A stretch of 36,684 bases of DNA from Pseudooceanicola sediminis. Lineage in GTDB: Bacteria > Pseudomonadota > Alphaproteobacteria > Rhodobacterales > Rhodobacteraceae. Below the pieces are notes generated by a model. It was not told where the DNA came from, did not search any database, and worked only from the letters and a program-made list of their open reading frames with translations. This document shows, in pieces, positions 23,747 through 32,516 of this stretch. Within the stretch, counting starts at the first letter, position 1. Every line of letters starts with the position of its first letter. Both the position numbers and the translations under genes were made by a program. The DNA is taken from contig NZ_QWJJ01000024.1 in assembly GCF_003575965.1 (NCBI RefSeq), positions 1-36,684 of the forward strand, in the 5' to 3' direction.

Positions 23747-25294
23747 TCATGCGGCGGTAGTGAGCCGTCGCATTGGCGCCATTGCCCAGCTCCACGAAGC
23801 CAAGATGAGCGCCAACAGCATCCAGTCCCCGAAGCTCGCGTAGAGTGTCGGCGGTCGCGCGGAGGGCAGGCTAGCGTCGATGATGCCCGTTTCGCCGGTA
23901 TCGAGCCGCGCAACGATCTCTCCGCTCGCGTCGATGACCGCAGAGATGCCCGTATTCGCGGCTCGGATGACTGGAAGGCCTTCCTCTACGGCGCGCATAC
24001 GTGCGGAAGCCAGATGCTGCTCGGGTCCGATGCTGGTGCCAAACCAGGCATCGTTTGTCGCGTTGAAAATCCAGTCCGGCCGGAACAGGTCGTCGACCAC
24101 ATGCCCTGGGAAGATGATCTCATAGCAGATCGCCACGGCGACCAGCGGCACACCCGGAAGCGCAAGCGTTCTCGGGCCCGGTCCGGGCGTAAAATCGCCC
24201 AGACCCGCCGTGAGCCGCTCGATGGGCAACCAGCCGCGGAATGGCACATATTCGCCGAAGGGCACGAGATGGTGTTTCGCGTATCCGGTCAGGATCTCGC
24301 CGGTCTCGTCAAATGCCTGGACCGTGTTGAAATATCGGGTGCCATCCTCGCTCGGTACACGGTCCGGCACACCGGTAAGCAGCACTCTGCCGTCTGGTAG
24401 CGCTGCGGCAATGCGGGCCCGTGCCTCCGTATCCTCATCGAGGAAACCCGGAAAGGCGGTTTCCGGCCAGAGAAGCACGTCGAAATCGCCGGGCCGGGTT
24501 GAAAGCTCAAGATAGCGCGCGAAGGTCGCCTCGCGGTTCTCGGGAGCCCATTTCTCCTCTTGTGGAATGTTGCCCTGGACGATGCGCAGGTCGACACCGG
24601 GTGGCTGTTGTGCATCCGACTGGAGGCGCAGCGTGCCGACAGCCCACATCGTCGCGATTCCGGCCAGCGCCATGAGCGAGATGGTCAATCGTTGCCGCCC
24701 GGACGCCATAGCAGCCGCGCCAGGGAGTACCGCGACGAACACGGTGAGAAAGCTTAGCCCATAGCTTCCGACCCAGGCGGCGGTCTGGCGAAGGGCGGCG
24801 TAGTCTACAAGTGCGTAACCGGCCAGGTTCCAGGGAAACCCTGTCAGAACGTGACCACGCAACCACTCGGCCACGGTCCAGGAGGTCGCGAACAGGAGGC
24901 AGGCCAAGAGACTGCCCATGGCTCCGCGCCGCGCGATTTCGGCAAAAAGCGCAGCGGCAATGGCTGGGAAAATCGCGAGACCTGCGGACAATCCCGCGAC
25001 CGCCGGAATCGCCATCGTCCCAAACCGCTCGGCCTCGACGTAGAAACTTTCCGCGATCCACCAAATCCCGAAACCGAACTGGCCGAGACCAAACGCCCAG
25101 CCGACGAGGAAAGCGCGCCCGAAGGAGAGATCGCGAAGCCCGACAAACAACGCGGAATAGGCAACGGGAACGAGCAGGAGAATCGAAAGAGGCGGGAAAG
25201 TCAGAACGGTCATCGCCCCGGCGGCGAAACCAAGCGTCATCCGCGAAAGCAAACGGTGGCGCAGAGCGATGCGGTTCAGAATTTCCGGCTTCAC
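23747..25294 (-). CDS. lnt: Apolipoprotein N-acyltransferase
   Basis: The 515-aa protein has several N-terminal membrane segments followed by a nitrilase-like domain. The expected catalytic Glu (W-P-E-T-A-F-P-G-F), Lys (A-K-H-H-L-V-P-F-G-E-Y) and Cys (A-I-C-Y-E-I-I-F-P) are all present. Lnt adds the third acyl chain to lipoproteins. The start is GTG 25294, whose last two bases begin the lspA stop (GTGA overlap); ATG 25324 would add ten residues. It is the last gene of the long minus-strand operon. A plasmid copy of this core gene next to lspA is unusual and suggests a specialised lipoprotein pathway. Confidence 0.93.
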   Translation of the reverse strand: MKPEILNRIALRHRLLSRMTLGFAAGAMTVLTFPPLSILLLVPVAYSALFVGLRDLSFGRAFLVGWAFGLGQFGFGIWWIAESFYVEAERFGTMAIPAVAGLSAGLAIFPAIAAALFAEIARRGAMGSLLACLLFATSWTVAEWLRGHVLTGFPWNLAGYALVDYAALRQTAAWVGSYGLSFLTVFVAVLPGAAAMASGRQRLTISLMALAGIATMWAVGTLRLQSDAQQPPGVDLRIVQGNIPQEEKWAPENREATFARYLELSTRPGDFDVLLWPETAFPGFLDEDTEARARIAAALPDGRVLLTGVPDRVPSEDGTRYFNTVQAFDETGEILTGYAKHHLVPFGEYVPFRGWLPIERLTAGLGDFTPGPGPRTLALPGVPLVAVAICYEIIFPGHVVDDLFRPDWIFNATNDAWFGTSIGPEQHLASARMRAVEEGLPVIRAANTGISAVIDASGEIVARLDTGETGIIDASLPSARPPTLYASFGDWMLLALILASWSWAMAPMRRLTTAA

Positions 25295-25773
25295 GACTTG
25301 ATCGAACGCCGCGCGCTGATCCATGGCGCGGCGAGCAAGAGCCCCACGCCACTGACGACAAATACATCGGCCAAGTTGAAGGCAGGCCAATGTGTTGTGC
25401 CAATGTAGAAATCGAGAAAGTCTGTTACAGCCCGATACCGCACACGATCGATGACATTGCCCAGGGCTCCGCCAATGATCGCACCGTAGGCAAGCGTTTC
25501 CACCGCATTGTCGGCGCGAAACAGCATAACCCCCAGCCAAACACAGATGGCAAGAGCGAAAGCGATGAGGCTCCACCACGGCGCGCCGCCCAACATCCCG
25601 AAAGTCACGCCGTCATTACGATAAAAGACGAGGTTGAATCCCGGAAACACGGGAATTCCGGCGCTTAAAGTGACGGCATTCGCAACGACAATGGCTTTGG
25701 TGATCTGATCGATCGCGAACGCAGCAAGTGCTGCGAAGACGCCGATCATCGGAGATACCTTGTTTAGTGACAT
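25291..25773 (-). CDS. lspA: Lipoprotein signal peptidase II
   Basis: The 160-aa protein has four membrane segments and both catalytic Asp motifs of LspA: G-N-V-I-D-R-V and F-N-L-A-D-V-F. It removes the signal peptide of lipoproteins in the inner membrane. I use the ATG at 25773 (M-S-L-N-K-V), preceded by GAGG. It follows the ZIP gene with almost no gap and overlaps lnt. Two lipoproteins encoded nearby (20340 and 23225) are possible substrates. Confidence 0.93.
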   Translation of the reverse strand: MSLNKVSPMIGVFAALAAFAIDQITKAIVVANAVTLSAGIPVFPGFNLVFYRNDGVTFGMLGGAPWWSLIAFALAICVWLGVMLFRADNAVETLAYGAIIGGALGNVIDRVRYRAVTDFLDFYIGTTHWPAFNLADVFVVSGVGLLLAAPWISARRSIKS

Positions 25774-25777
25774 TGCC

Positions 25778-26560
25778 TCATCCCAACCAGACATCAAGGA
25801 ACAGCATCAGAACGAGCCCGACTGCGAGACCGAGCGTCGCCCTGTTCTGATGGCCGCTGCGATGGGTTTCGGGGATGATTTCGTGGCTAATGACGTAGAG
25901 CATTGCGCCCGCGGCAAAGGCCAGACCCCATGGAAGCAGCGGTTCCGACAGTGTGATGATGCCGGCCCCGAGCAAACCGCCAATCGGCTCGATCATGCCC
26001 GTCAGCGCCGCGATGCCCCAGGCGCGCAGCTTCGGATATCCCTCGCCCAGCAGAGATACAGCGACGGCCAATCCTTCGGGCGCATTCTGAAGCCCGATGC
26101 CGATGGCGAGCGGCAGACCGCCCTCCATACCTCCGGATCCGAAGCCGACCCCAACCGCAAGGCCTTCGGGGAAGTTGTGGATCGTGATTGCGATGATGAA
26201 CAGCCAGACCCGCCGCAAAGACGCCGCTTCGGGCCCTTCGCGTCCCGTCTTGAAGTGCTCGTGCGGCAGCTTTTCGTTCATCAGGGCGACAGCCCCCATG
26301 CCCAGAAGAATCGAAACGCATACGATGGCCGCAGGCATCGCGCCGTTTTCGAACATCGGCTCCGCCGCATCCAATGCCGGGATGATCAGCGAAAAGAAAG
26401 AAGCGGCGAGCATCACACCGGCAGCGAAGCCGAGCGACAGATCGCGTGTGGCCCGAGACGGGATGCGCCCGAACAGCACGGGAACTGCTCCGACTGCTGT
26501 GAGCGATCCAGCGGCAAGACTTCCGAGAAAGCCGAGCATTATCGGAGACAGATTTTCCAT
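25778..26560 (-). CDS. ZIP-family divalent metal transporter
   Basis: The 260-aa protein has eight or so membrane segments and the ZIP metal-path motifs H-N-F-P-E-G-L-A-V-G, N-A-P-E-G-L-A and E-P-I-G-G, plus H-E-I-I-P-E near the C-terminus. This pattern fits the GufA branch. ZIP proteins carry zinc or other divalent metals into the cytoplasm. The short loop with N-E-K-L-P-H-E-H may bind metal. It is an import protein in an island otherwise devoted to export, perhaps for balance. It lies between DUF411 copy 2 and lspA in one operon. Confidence 0.9.
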   Translation of the reverse strand: MENLSPIMLGFLGSLAAGSLTAVGAVPVLFGRIPSRATRDLSLGFAAGVMLAASFFSLIIPALDAAEPMFENGAMPAAIVCVSILLGMGAVALMNEKLPHEHFKTGREGPEAASLRRVWLFIIAITIHNFPEGLAVGVGFGSGGMEGGLPLAIGIGLQNAPEGLAVAVSLLGEGYPKLRAWGIAALTGMIEPIGGLLGAGIITLSEPLLPWGLAFAAGAMLYVISHEIIPETHRSGHQNRATLGLAVGLVLMLFLDVWLG

Positions 26561-26572
26561 GGGCGGGCCAGA

Positions 26573-27028
26573 TTATCCTTCGGCGTAGCTCGAAAAGACT
26601 TCCGTCGACCCGTCCTTGCGGATGAGGAAGACATCATAGGCCTCGCGGTCGTCTTCTGGCCCCATGCCGGGCGAGCCATAGGGCATCCCCGGAACAGCGA
26701 GGCCGACGGCGTCCGGGCGCTCCTCGAGAAGGCGGCGGATGTCAGCGGCCGGTACATGGCCCTCGATCACGTAGCCGTCAATGAGCGCGGTGTGGCAGGA
26801 GACCATGCGCTGCGGCACGCCGTTGTCTAGCTTGAAGCGCACGAGAAGCCCGCCGAACATGTCCTGGCCGGTCTGCACAAACCCGTTCTCTTCGAGATGT
26901 TTCATCCACGAGAGGCAGCAGCCGCATCCGTTGGTCTTGCGGACGTCGATCGCCGTTGCCTCTGCGAGGGCCTGGGCCGCTGGGAACAGGGCGAGCGTGA
27001 TGGCAAGAACTTGTGTCATGCGTTTCAT
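26573..27028 (-). CDS. Periplasmic DUF411 metal-binding protein, copy 2
   Basis: The 151-aa protein has a standard leader ending A-L-A-E and the DUF411 signature C35-G-C37-C38, then V-S-C-H-T-A-L-I-D-G-Y and P-G-M-P-Y-G-S-P-G-M. It is clearly different in sequence from copy 1 at 18327, so the two were not made by a recent duplication. It follows the M23 gene by three bases and precedes the ZIP gene. Confidence 0.87.
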   Translation of the reverse strand: MKRMTQVLAITLALFPAAQALAEATAIDVRKTNGCGCCLSWMKHLEENGFVQTGQDMFGGLLVRFKLDNGVPQRMVSCHTALIDGYVIEGHVPAADIRRLLEERPDAVGLAVPGMPYGSPGMGPEDDREAYDVFLIRKDGSTEVFSSYAEG

Positions 27029-27031
27029 GGG

Positions 27032-28405
27032 TCAGAGCCTTTCGGTTGTCGTTTTGGCAATCTCGCTGCCGAGGTTTTCATTCAGAAGCGCCCGCGCCTC
27101 GGCCAGACGCGAGAGCGCGGCGGTATCATCCGCATCGCTCTCGGCCGCTTCGGCGAGCCGGTCGTCAGAGAGGGGGTCAGTCGGGCGCCCATCCACGAGC
27201 ACCTCATAGTGCAGGTTCGGACCTGTCGCCGTGCCAGTCGCGCCGACGCGGCCGATCACGTCTCCCGCCGCAACGCGTTGGCCTTGTGCCAAGTCTTCCG
27301 GCACGGCGCTCAGATGCGCGTAGCGCGTCATGGTGTCGGAGCCGTGCAAGATTTCGACCACGCGACCATATCCGCCGCGCCAGCCGATGAAATTGACCCG
27401 CCCCGGTGCCGTCGCTTGAACCGGTGTCCCACGTGCCGCTGCAAAATCGACGCCGGTGTGCATCCGGACGTTGCCAAAGACCGGATGCGTGCGGCGTCCG
27501 AACACCGAGCTGAGGCGCGCACCCTCGACCGGCTGTGCGAAGACGCGCAGCACCTCGCCATCGACGTAGATCGTCGCCTGACCGCTGCCGTCGTCCGGCC
27601 ATACGATCTCGTAAAGCGAACCGCCGATCTCCAGTGCGGCGAAGGCGAGTTCGGGCTGTCCGATCCTGTCCTCTCCGACCCGCGCCTCACGCCAGAGAAG
27701 CCTTAGTGTTTCGCCACCGGCCATCTCGCGGCGGAAATCCACGGTCCCACCCAGCATCTGCGCAAGGTCCACGGAAAAACGGGCGGGTATGCCGGCTTCG
27801 TCGAGTGCCGCGAAGATCGAGCTGTCGATCATGGCTTCGCCGGCAAGGGTTACGATTTCCGGATCCGGAGCCACGACCTGCGTGGACATCTGCTCGCCGA
27901 AAACCACCTCGATCCGAACCCCGTCCTCGACGGCGAGTGAGACGGTGCGGGGGCTGCCGTCCACGGTCGAAGCGACAGTGACCGAGTGCCCCGGCCGCAG
28001 CCGTCGCAGATCGTATTCCGCACCAAGCGCGAGGGCAACTTCGGCTCTGTCAGGTGCCGCAAGACCGGCCTCTGACAGCAAGAAATCGAGCGTTTCGCCC
28101 GGAGCAATGTCGCGCGACCACGTCGACAGGGGTGGCTCGATCGCTTGCACCGGCCTGTCGGCAAACGCGGCCTGCAGAAGGGGCAGCGGGCTGAGGTCGG
28201 GTGCATCGTCTGCCCATGCCGCCGCGGGCAGCGTCACGGGGATGTCAACGTTCTGGGGGGCTTCAGGACCTTGGGGCATCCAGCTACCTGCCTGGGCAAG
28301 TTCCGGCGGCACGGGTTCTTTCGACATGGAATCAGAGATGGCGATAGCCGCTCCCGAAACCGTCCCCGCAATTGCGACACAAGCCGCCAAAGTTCTGAGC
28401 CTCAT
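27032..28405 (-). CDS. M23-family peptidoglycan endopeptidase
   Basis: The 457-aa protein has an N-terminal membrane anchor or leader, a long middle part, and a C-terminal M23 (LytM) domain with the zinc ligands M-H-T-G-V-D-F and L-H-Y-E. Both ligand motifs are complete, so it should be active rather than an EnvC-like activator. It cuts peptide crosslinks in peptidoglycan. The ATG at 28405 overlaps the SCO1 stop (ATGA). Together with the two L,D-transpeptidases it gives the island both cutting and crosslinking wall enzymes. Confidence 0.88.
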   Translation of the reverse strand: MRLRTLAACVAIAGTVSGAAIAISDSMSKEPVPPELAQAGSWMPQGPEAPQNVDIPVTLPAAAWADDAPDLSPLPLLQAAFADRPVQAIEPPLSTWSRDIAPGETLDFLLSEAGLAAPDRAEVALALGAEYDLRRLRPGHSVTVASTVDGSPRTVSLAVEDGVRIEVVFGEQMSTQVVAPDPEIVTLAGEAMIDSSIFAALDEAGIPARFSVDLAQMLGGTVDFRREMAGGETLRLLWREARVGEDRIGQPELAFAALEIGGSLYEIVWPDDGSGQATIYVDGEVLRVFAQPVEGARLSSVFGRRTHPVFGNVRMHTGVDFAAARGTPVQATAPGRVNFIGWRGGYGRVVEILHGSDTMTRYAHLSAVPEDLAQGQRVAAGDVIGRVGATGTATGPNLHYEVLVDGRPTDPLSDDRLAEAAESDADDTAALSRLAEARALLNENLGSEIAKTTTERL

Positions 28406-29028
28406 GTCGCCCCCTCCATTTCTTCTTCCAGCGCGCGGCGGATCTTCGGCACCGCGAATTCTTTGGGCTCGTGATAGTCGATCATGGTGACGAATCGCCC
28501 AGAGGCTGCGAACAGGAAGACGCTCGCGGTGTGGTTCATCGTGTAATCGCCGCTCTCCGCCGGTACTCGCTCGTAGGTGGCGCGGAAGCCGTCCGCGACG
28601 CGCGCTATCTGCTCTTCCGGTCCCGTCCAGCCGCGGATCGCCGGATGGAAGTAGCCGACATATTCGGCCATCGTTTCGACAGTGTCGCGCTCGGGATCGA
28701 CCGTGATGAAAACCACGTTCATCTCGTCGGCCTCGTCTCCCAGATCGTCGAGCCATCCCGAAATGTCAGAAAGCGTGGTCGGGCAGACATCGGGACAGTA
28801 GGTGAAGCCGAAGAACGCCATCGTCGGGCGACCGATCAGGGTTTCCGGCCCGACCGCGTTGCCCTCATGATCCGTCAGACGGAAATCCATCTCGGTCAGG
28901 GCCACAGGCCGCTGCCCGACAGGTTCGGGTCCACCGGGTCCATCGACCTGCCACCAACCGACGAAGAGCATCAGGGCGACCGCCCCGACACCAGCCGCGC
29001 CGTACCCCAGGACCGCCCGTCGCCGCAT
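28402..29028 (-). CDS. SCO1/SenC-family copper/thiol protein, copy 1
   Basis: The 208-aa protein has an N-terminal anchor (A-V-L-G-Y-G-A-A-G-V-G-A-V-A-L-M-L-F) and a thioredoxin-like SCO domain with C78-P-D-V-C82 and the distal His in Y-T-M-N-H-T. These three residues bind copper in SCO proteins, which help build the CuA centre of cytochrome oxidase or act in thiol redox control. Its ATG overlaps the PCuAC stop by one base (TGATG). A second, different SCO protein starts the operon. Confidence 0.9.
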   Translation of the reverse strand: MRRRAVLGYGAAGVGAVALMLFVGWWQVDGPGGPEPVGQRPVALTEMDFRLTDHEGNAVGPETLIGRPTMAFFGFTYCPDVCPTTLSDISGWLDDLGDEADEMNVVFITVDPERDTVETMAEYVGYFHPAIRGWTGPEEQIARVADGFRATYERVPAESGDYTMNHTASVFLFAASGRFVTMIDYHEPKEFAVPKIRRALEEEMEGAT

Positions 29029-29495
29029 CAGTCCTCTGGCCCCCGCGCGGCGATTCCGAGGATCGGCACCTCGACCGTCACTTCGCCTCCGTCGTCGAAA
29101 AGCAGGGTCAGCGGAAAGGTGTCCCCTTCCGTCATCGGTTCTTGTAGCCGCATCAGCATTGCGTGCAGGCCCCCCGGTTCGAGCGCGACGCTCTCGCCCG
29201 GGGCGATCGCGATCTCCCCCGCCGGGCTCATGGAGCTCACACCTTCGGCATTGGTCTTCGTCTCGTGGATTTCGGGCATCATCGCGAGCGGTGTTGTAAG
29301 GCCGATCAGCGTCACCGGCTCGTCGCCAGTGTTGCGGATCGTCATGTAAGCGGCCCCGGGACGGTTCATCCCGATGGAGGCGCGGGACCACGCGTTCTCG
29401 ACGACAACATCCTCGGGTCCGGCCAGCGCGGGCACCGAGAGCCCTCCAAGGGTCAAAAGCGCGGCCAGTGTGCCAGTCAAAATATACTTTTTCAT
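29028..29495 (-). CDS. PCuAC-type periplasmic copper chaperone
   Basis: The 155-aa protein has a leader (M-K-K-Y-I-L-T-G ending A-L-A-G) and the PCuAC copper site built from His and Met: M-M-P-E-I-H followed by S-M, then G-L-H-A-M-L-M. PCuAC delivers copper to SCO proteins or directly to cytochrome oxidase. Its position between DsbA and SCO1 fits this role. Its start is 23 bases after the DsbA stop. Confidence 0.9.
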   Translation of the reverse strand: MKKYILTGTLAALLTLGGLSVPALAGPEDVVVENAWSRASIGMNRPGAAYMTIRNTGDEPVTLIGLTTPLAMMPEIHETKTNAEGVSSMSPAGEIAIAPGESVALEPGGLHAMLMRLQEPMTEGDTFPLTLLFDDGGEVTVEVPILGIAARGPED

Positions 29496-29518
29496 CGTTC
29501 TGATCCTGCCCTTTCCAT

Positions 29519-30178
29519 TCAGCTTTGCGCGGCAGCGACTTCGGCGGCCACCAGACGACGCAACTCTGCCTCCCCGAATGGATCGAGCGGCTTGCCGTTC
29601 ACAAAGAATGTGGGCGTCTGGCGAATTCCCACGGCCTCGACGTCAGCACGATCCTGGTTAAGGATCGCCACGACACCGGGTGCCAGCATTTGCGTGCGCG
29701 CGGCTTCGGCATCGAGTCCGGCCGTGGCGGCGATCTGAAGGATCAGGCCAGGCGCCGGGGCACCGTGCGACGCCCATCTCGGCTGTTCCCGCAGAACGGC
29801 CTCGAGCACCGGCACGTAAACGTCCTGCATGCGCGCCGCTTCGAGCACGCGGATGGCTTCCTCGGATGCCGCGCCGTGGAAGGGCGTGTAGCGGATCACG
29901 ACGCGGACAGCTTCCCCATGCTCGGCCATGATGTCCTTCACGATGGGATGAAAGGCGCGACAGGCCTCGCAGGCCGGATCGAAGAATTCGACGATCGTGA
30001 CGGGCGCATCCGCAGGCCCGAGGATGGGCGAGTAGGGGCGGATCATCGCCTCCGCAAGTTCCGGAGCAACGGGCTCCGCTTCGGCCACTGGGCCGGGGCG
30101 GATTGCAAACCAGGTGGCTCCGCCGAAACCGGCGGCGCCGAGGGCAAGAACGGACAGGATCAGGCCGCGTCGATTCAT
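29519..30178 (-). CDS. DsbA-like thiol:disulfide oxidoreductase
   Basis: The 219-aa protein has an N-terminal leader or anchor (M-N-R-R-G-L-I-L-S-V-L-A-L-G-A-A-G) and a thioredoxin fold with C70-E-A-C73 and cis-Pro in R-Q-T-P-T-F-F-V-N-G. The C-E-A-C form is typical of the DsbA-like/DsbG group in alphaproteobacteria. Its ATG overlaps the DsbB stop (ATGA). Together they can oxidise Cys pairs of the exported metal proteins of this island. An isomerase or reductase role is possible. Confidence 0.88.
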   Translation of the reverse strand: MNRRGLILSVLALGAAGFGGATWFAIRPGPVAEAEPVAPELAEAMIRPYSPILGPADAPVTIVEFFDPACEACRAFHPIVKDIMAEHGEAVRVVIRYTPFHGAASEEAIRVLEAARMQDVYVPVLEAVLREQPRWASHGAPAPGLILQIAATAGLDAEAARTQMLAPGVVAILNQDRADVEAVGIRQTPTFFVNGKPLDPFGEAELRRLVAAEVAAAQS

Positions 30179-30597
30179 GTTCGTGTGTCCTTCAATGAAA
30201 GGGCCGACAGCGCCCCGATCAGCGCGAAGACGGCGAGCGCCATCAGCGGGATAGGGATGCCGAAGACCAGTTGGTTGTCATCGGTGCAAGAGGGGCCGGT
30301 GGCCGTGCAGGGCTGGACGCGTTCGGGAACAAGACCGACGTACAGCCCCATGTGCCAGAGGGCGATTGCGCCGCCGCCAAGCGCCAATGCGATGCCGTAG
30401 CGCCCCACGCGGCCGTCCCGCCACCAAAGGCCGAGCCCGAGGACAATGGCCAAGGGGAACATGAAGGCGCGCTGGAACCAGCACAGCACACAGGGCGTCT
30501 GCCCCAGCACCTCGCCGACAAAAAGCACGGCAAGCGAGGCGACGAGCGCGATGATCCACGCCAGCCCGAGGGCTGTTTCTCCGGACATACGGTTCAT
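30175..30597 (-). CDS. dsbB: DsbB-like disulfide bond formation protein
   Basis: The 140-aa protein has four membrane segments and two periplasmic Cys pairs, C36-V-L-C39 and C97/C104, as in DsbB/BdbC. It would pass electrons from DsbA to quinone. I use ATG 30597 (M-N-R-M-S-G-E-T); a longer frame from 30660 overlaps the SCO1 gene. It starts six bases after the SCO1 stop and overlaps dsbA. Confidence 0.9.
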   Translation of the reverse strand: MNRMSGETALGLAWIIALVASLAVLFVGEVLGQTPCVLCWFQRAFMFPLAIVLGLGLWWRDGRVGRYGIALALGGGAIALWHMGLYVGLVPERVQPCTATGPSCTDDNQLVFGIPIPLMALAVFALIGALSALSLKDTRT

Positions 30598-30602
30598 GTC
30601 GG

Positions 30603-31205
30603 TCAGAACCTTTCTTCCAGATCGGCGAGTATCTCTTCGGCGGAGGTGCCGTAGGGCCACGAGTCGGCGAAGCCCGCGTCGGGATCGAAGAGGAACAAAT
30701 GCGACGTGTGGCCCATCGTGTAACCATCCGGCGCCGCAGCCTCTTCGACGCGTTCAAAGAAGATCGGAAACGTCTCGGATGTGGCGGCGATCTGTTCCGG
30801 CGTGCCGGTCAGACCGATGATGCCCGCATCGAACAGCGGGACGTATTCGGCGAGTGCGGCGGGCGTGTCCCGTTCGGGGTCGATGGTGATGAAAATCGGC
30901 TGGACCTTGGCGGCATCGTCGCCCAGACCGTCCATCACCGCCGCGACCTCAGATAGGGTCGTCGGGCAGACGTCGGGGCAGTTGGTAAAGCCGAAAAAAA
31001 CCAGCATCCAGCGCCCCGCAAAGTCCTCCTCGGTTTGAACCATACCCTGGTGGTCCGTCAGTTCGAACTCAGCGAAAAAAGGCGGCTCGGCGTCAGTTCG
31101 GGCGCTATCGGCACGATAATCGGACCATAGCAAGAGCCATACGAAGGCAAGCGCTGCCACGCCTGCCAAAACCCAAAGAAACTTCTGTGCCGATGTAAGG
31201 GACAA
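30603..31205 (-). CDS. SCO1/SenC-family copper/thiol protein, copy 2
   Basis: The 200-aa protein starts at a TTG, then has a membrane anchor (L-W-V-L-A-G-V-A-A-L-A-F-V-W-L-L-L-W) and a SCO domain with C76-P-D-V-C80 and Y-T-M-G-H-T. No ATG or GTG would keep the anchor, so TTG 31205 is the likely start, with only a weak ribosome-binding sequence. It is the first gene of the ten-gene minus operon and lies 29 bases after the start expected from the MerR-type promoter at 31241-31271. Confidence 0.88.
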   Translation of the reverse strand: MSLTSAQKFLWVLAGVAALAFVWLLLWSDYRADSARTDAEPPFFAEFELTDHQGMVQTEEDFAGRWMLVFFGFTNCPDVCPTTLSEVAAVMDGLGDDAAKVQPIFITIDPERDTPAALAEYVPLFDAGIIGLTGTPEQIAATSETFPIFFERVEEAAAPDGYTMGHTSHLFLFDPDAGFADSWPYGTSAEEILADLEERF

Positions 31206-31240
31206 TCCTGTTCGCCTGTTTTTGATTCTTATTGCAAGTG

Positions 31241-31271
31241 CGGATACATCCTCTAGCCGCTAGAGGTTCAA
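31241..31271 (-). promoter_or_regulatory. MerR-type promoter of the long minus-strand operon
   Basis: On the minus strand TTGAAC (31271-31266), 19 bp, TATCCG (31246-31241). The dyad CCTCTAG-CGG-CTAGAGG is perfect, the best of the set. It lies between the SCO1 operon and the divergent MerR gene and may also control the regulator itself. Confidence 0.85.
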
Positions 31272-31376
31272 GCACGAAATCATGGTATAGCTTGAACTCA
31301 CGCGTCTGTGAAACCGACACTTGTTTATTCCGACGGCAAAACCTACACAAACTGTATCTTTTTCATGGAGGCGAAA

Positions 31377-31805
31377 ATGCTCACGATCGGTACTCTGTCA
31401 AAGAAGACTGGCACGAAGGTGCAGACCATTCGGTACTACGAACAGATTGGGCTCATGCCCGAACCTGGCAGGACCGAAGGCGGGCAGAGGCGCTACGACA
31501 ATGCACAGCTCGACCGGCTGTCCTTCATCCGCCATTCGCGACAACTCGGTTTCTCGCTCGATGCGATCCGCGAGCTGCTCGACCTCAGCGACCATCCCAA
31601 CCGGCCCTGTGATGAGGCTGATGCCATCGCGCGTCGCCAGCTCAAACAGGTGGAGCAGCGCATGGCCCGCCTGAAGGCGCTGCGCACGGAACTGAAACGC
31701 ATGGTTCACGAATGCAGCGGCGGGCGGACGGGAGATTGCAAGGTGCTTGAGGTGTTGCGGGACCATTCGGAATGCTTGACCGAACACGAGGAAATCGGGG
31801 CCTGA
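31377..31805 (+). CDS. MerR-family metal regulator (ZntR/CadR/PbrR branch)
   Basis: The 142-aa protein has a MerR winged helix (I-G-T-L-S-K-K-T-G through I-R-Y-Y-E-Q-I-G-L) and a C-terminal metal loop. C78, C113 (H-E-C-S-G-G) and C121 (D-C-K-V-L-E) match the three Cys of the Zn/Cd/Pb-sensing branch; C133 is extra. CueR-type copper sensors lack Cys at position 78 or so, so divalent metal is more likely than Cu(I). GGAGG stands five to six bases before the ATG at 31377. It is divergent from the SCO1 operon, with the best operator between them, and probably controls the four 19-bp-spacer promoters in this window. Confidence 0.88.
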   Translation: MLTIGTLSKKTGTKVQTIRYYEQIGLMPEPGRTEGGQRRYDNAQLDRLSFIRHSRQLGFSLDAIRELLDLSDHPNRPCDEADAIARRQLKQVEQRMARLKALRTELKRMVHECSGGRTGDCKVLEVLRDHSECLTEHEEIGA

Positions 31806-31887
31806 AGGAATTCAGCCAACATTCCGGCTGGAACGCAGATCAGCCGCAGAAGTTAATGTGTCGTACAACACAAGCTGGAACCACAAA

Positions 31888-32487
31888 ATGGCCGCTAGAC
31901 AAGATTCAATGGAGAGACGGACGCTTTGGATCGTTCTGGCGCTCAATATCGGTTTGGCCGTGGCTTTTTTCGCAACAGGCGCCTTCGGCGACTCAAGTGC
32001 CCTGATCGCCAACGGGCTCGATAACCTCTCCGACAGCTTCGTCTACGCGATCAGCCTTTTCGCTTTGTCCCGATCCGCCAAATGGAAACGCGGGGCGGCG
32101 AACGTTTCCGGCGGGCTGCTGATCCTGTTCGCTGCAGGCATCCTCTACGATGCGTGGCGCCGCTACATCGGTGGGTCAGATCCGCTCGGGACGATCATGA
32201 TTGCAATGGCCCTGATCGCGGCGGCTATCAACGCAGTCTGCGTTTGGCTGCTCGCTAAGCTCAAAAATCCAAACGTCAATATCCGCGCGGCCAACACCTT
32301 CAGTTACAACGATTTCGCCGCGAACCTCGGGATCGTCGTGGCCGGTGGCCTCGTCGCTTGGCTAGGAACCAACTGGCCGGACCTTGTCGTCGGTGTGATC
32401 GTCGCCGGGATCGCGGCCTGGGGCGGTATCGACATCCTGCGCGACGCACACGGCGAACACCACAAAGCGGTTCACACGGACAAATAG
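31888..32487 (+). CDS. CDF-like cation transporter
   Basis: The protein (199 aa from ATG 31888, or 209 aa from GTG 31858) has about five to six membrane segments and a CDF-like stretch A-N-G-L-D-N-L-S-D-S-F, with Asp residues where CDF proteins bind metal. It lacks the long cytoplasmic C-terminal domain of CzcD; a short His-rich tail (H-G-E-H-H-K-A-V-H) replaces it. It follows merR by 50-80 bases and is probably co-transcribed. The start is uncertain because none of the candidates has a clear ribosome-binding sequence. CDF membership is likely but by motif only. Confidence 0.72.
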   Translation: MAARQDSMERRTLWIVLALNIGLAVAFFATGAFGDSSALIANGLDNLSDSFVYAISLFALSRSAKWKRGAANVSGGLLILFAAGILYDAWRRYIGGSDPLGTIMIAMALIAAAINAVCVWLLAKLKNPNVNIRAANTFSYNDFAANLGIVVAGGLVAWLGTNWPDLVVGVIVAGIAAWGGIDILRDAHGEHHKAVHTDK

Positions 32488-32516
32488 TTGCGGGAGATTC
32501 TTTCTGAAAGAAAGGA

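Noticed and set aside
24811-26830. Long plus-strand frames opposite lnt, lspA and ZIP
   Set aside because: Arg/Pro-rich shadows of clear membrane-protein genes.
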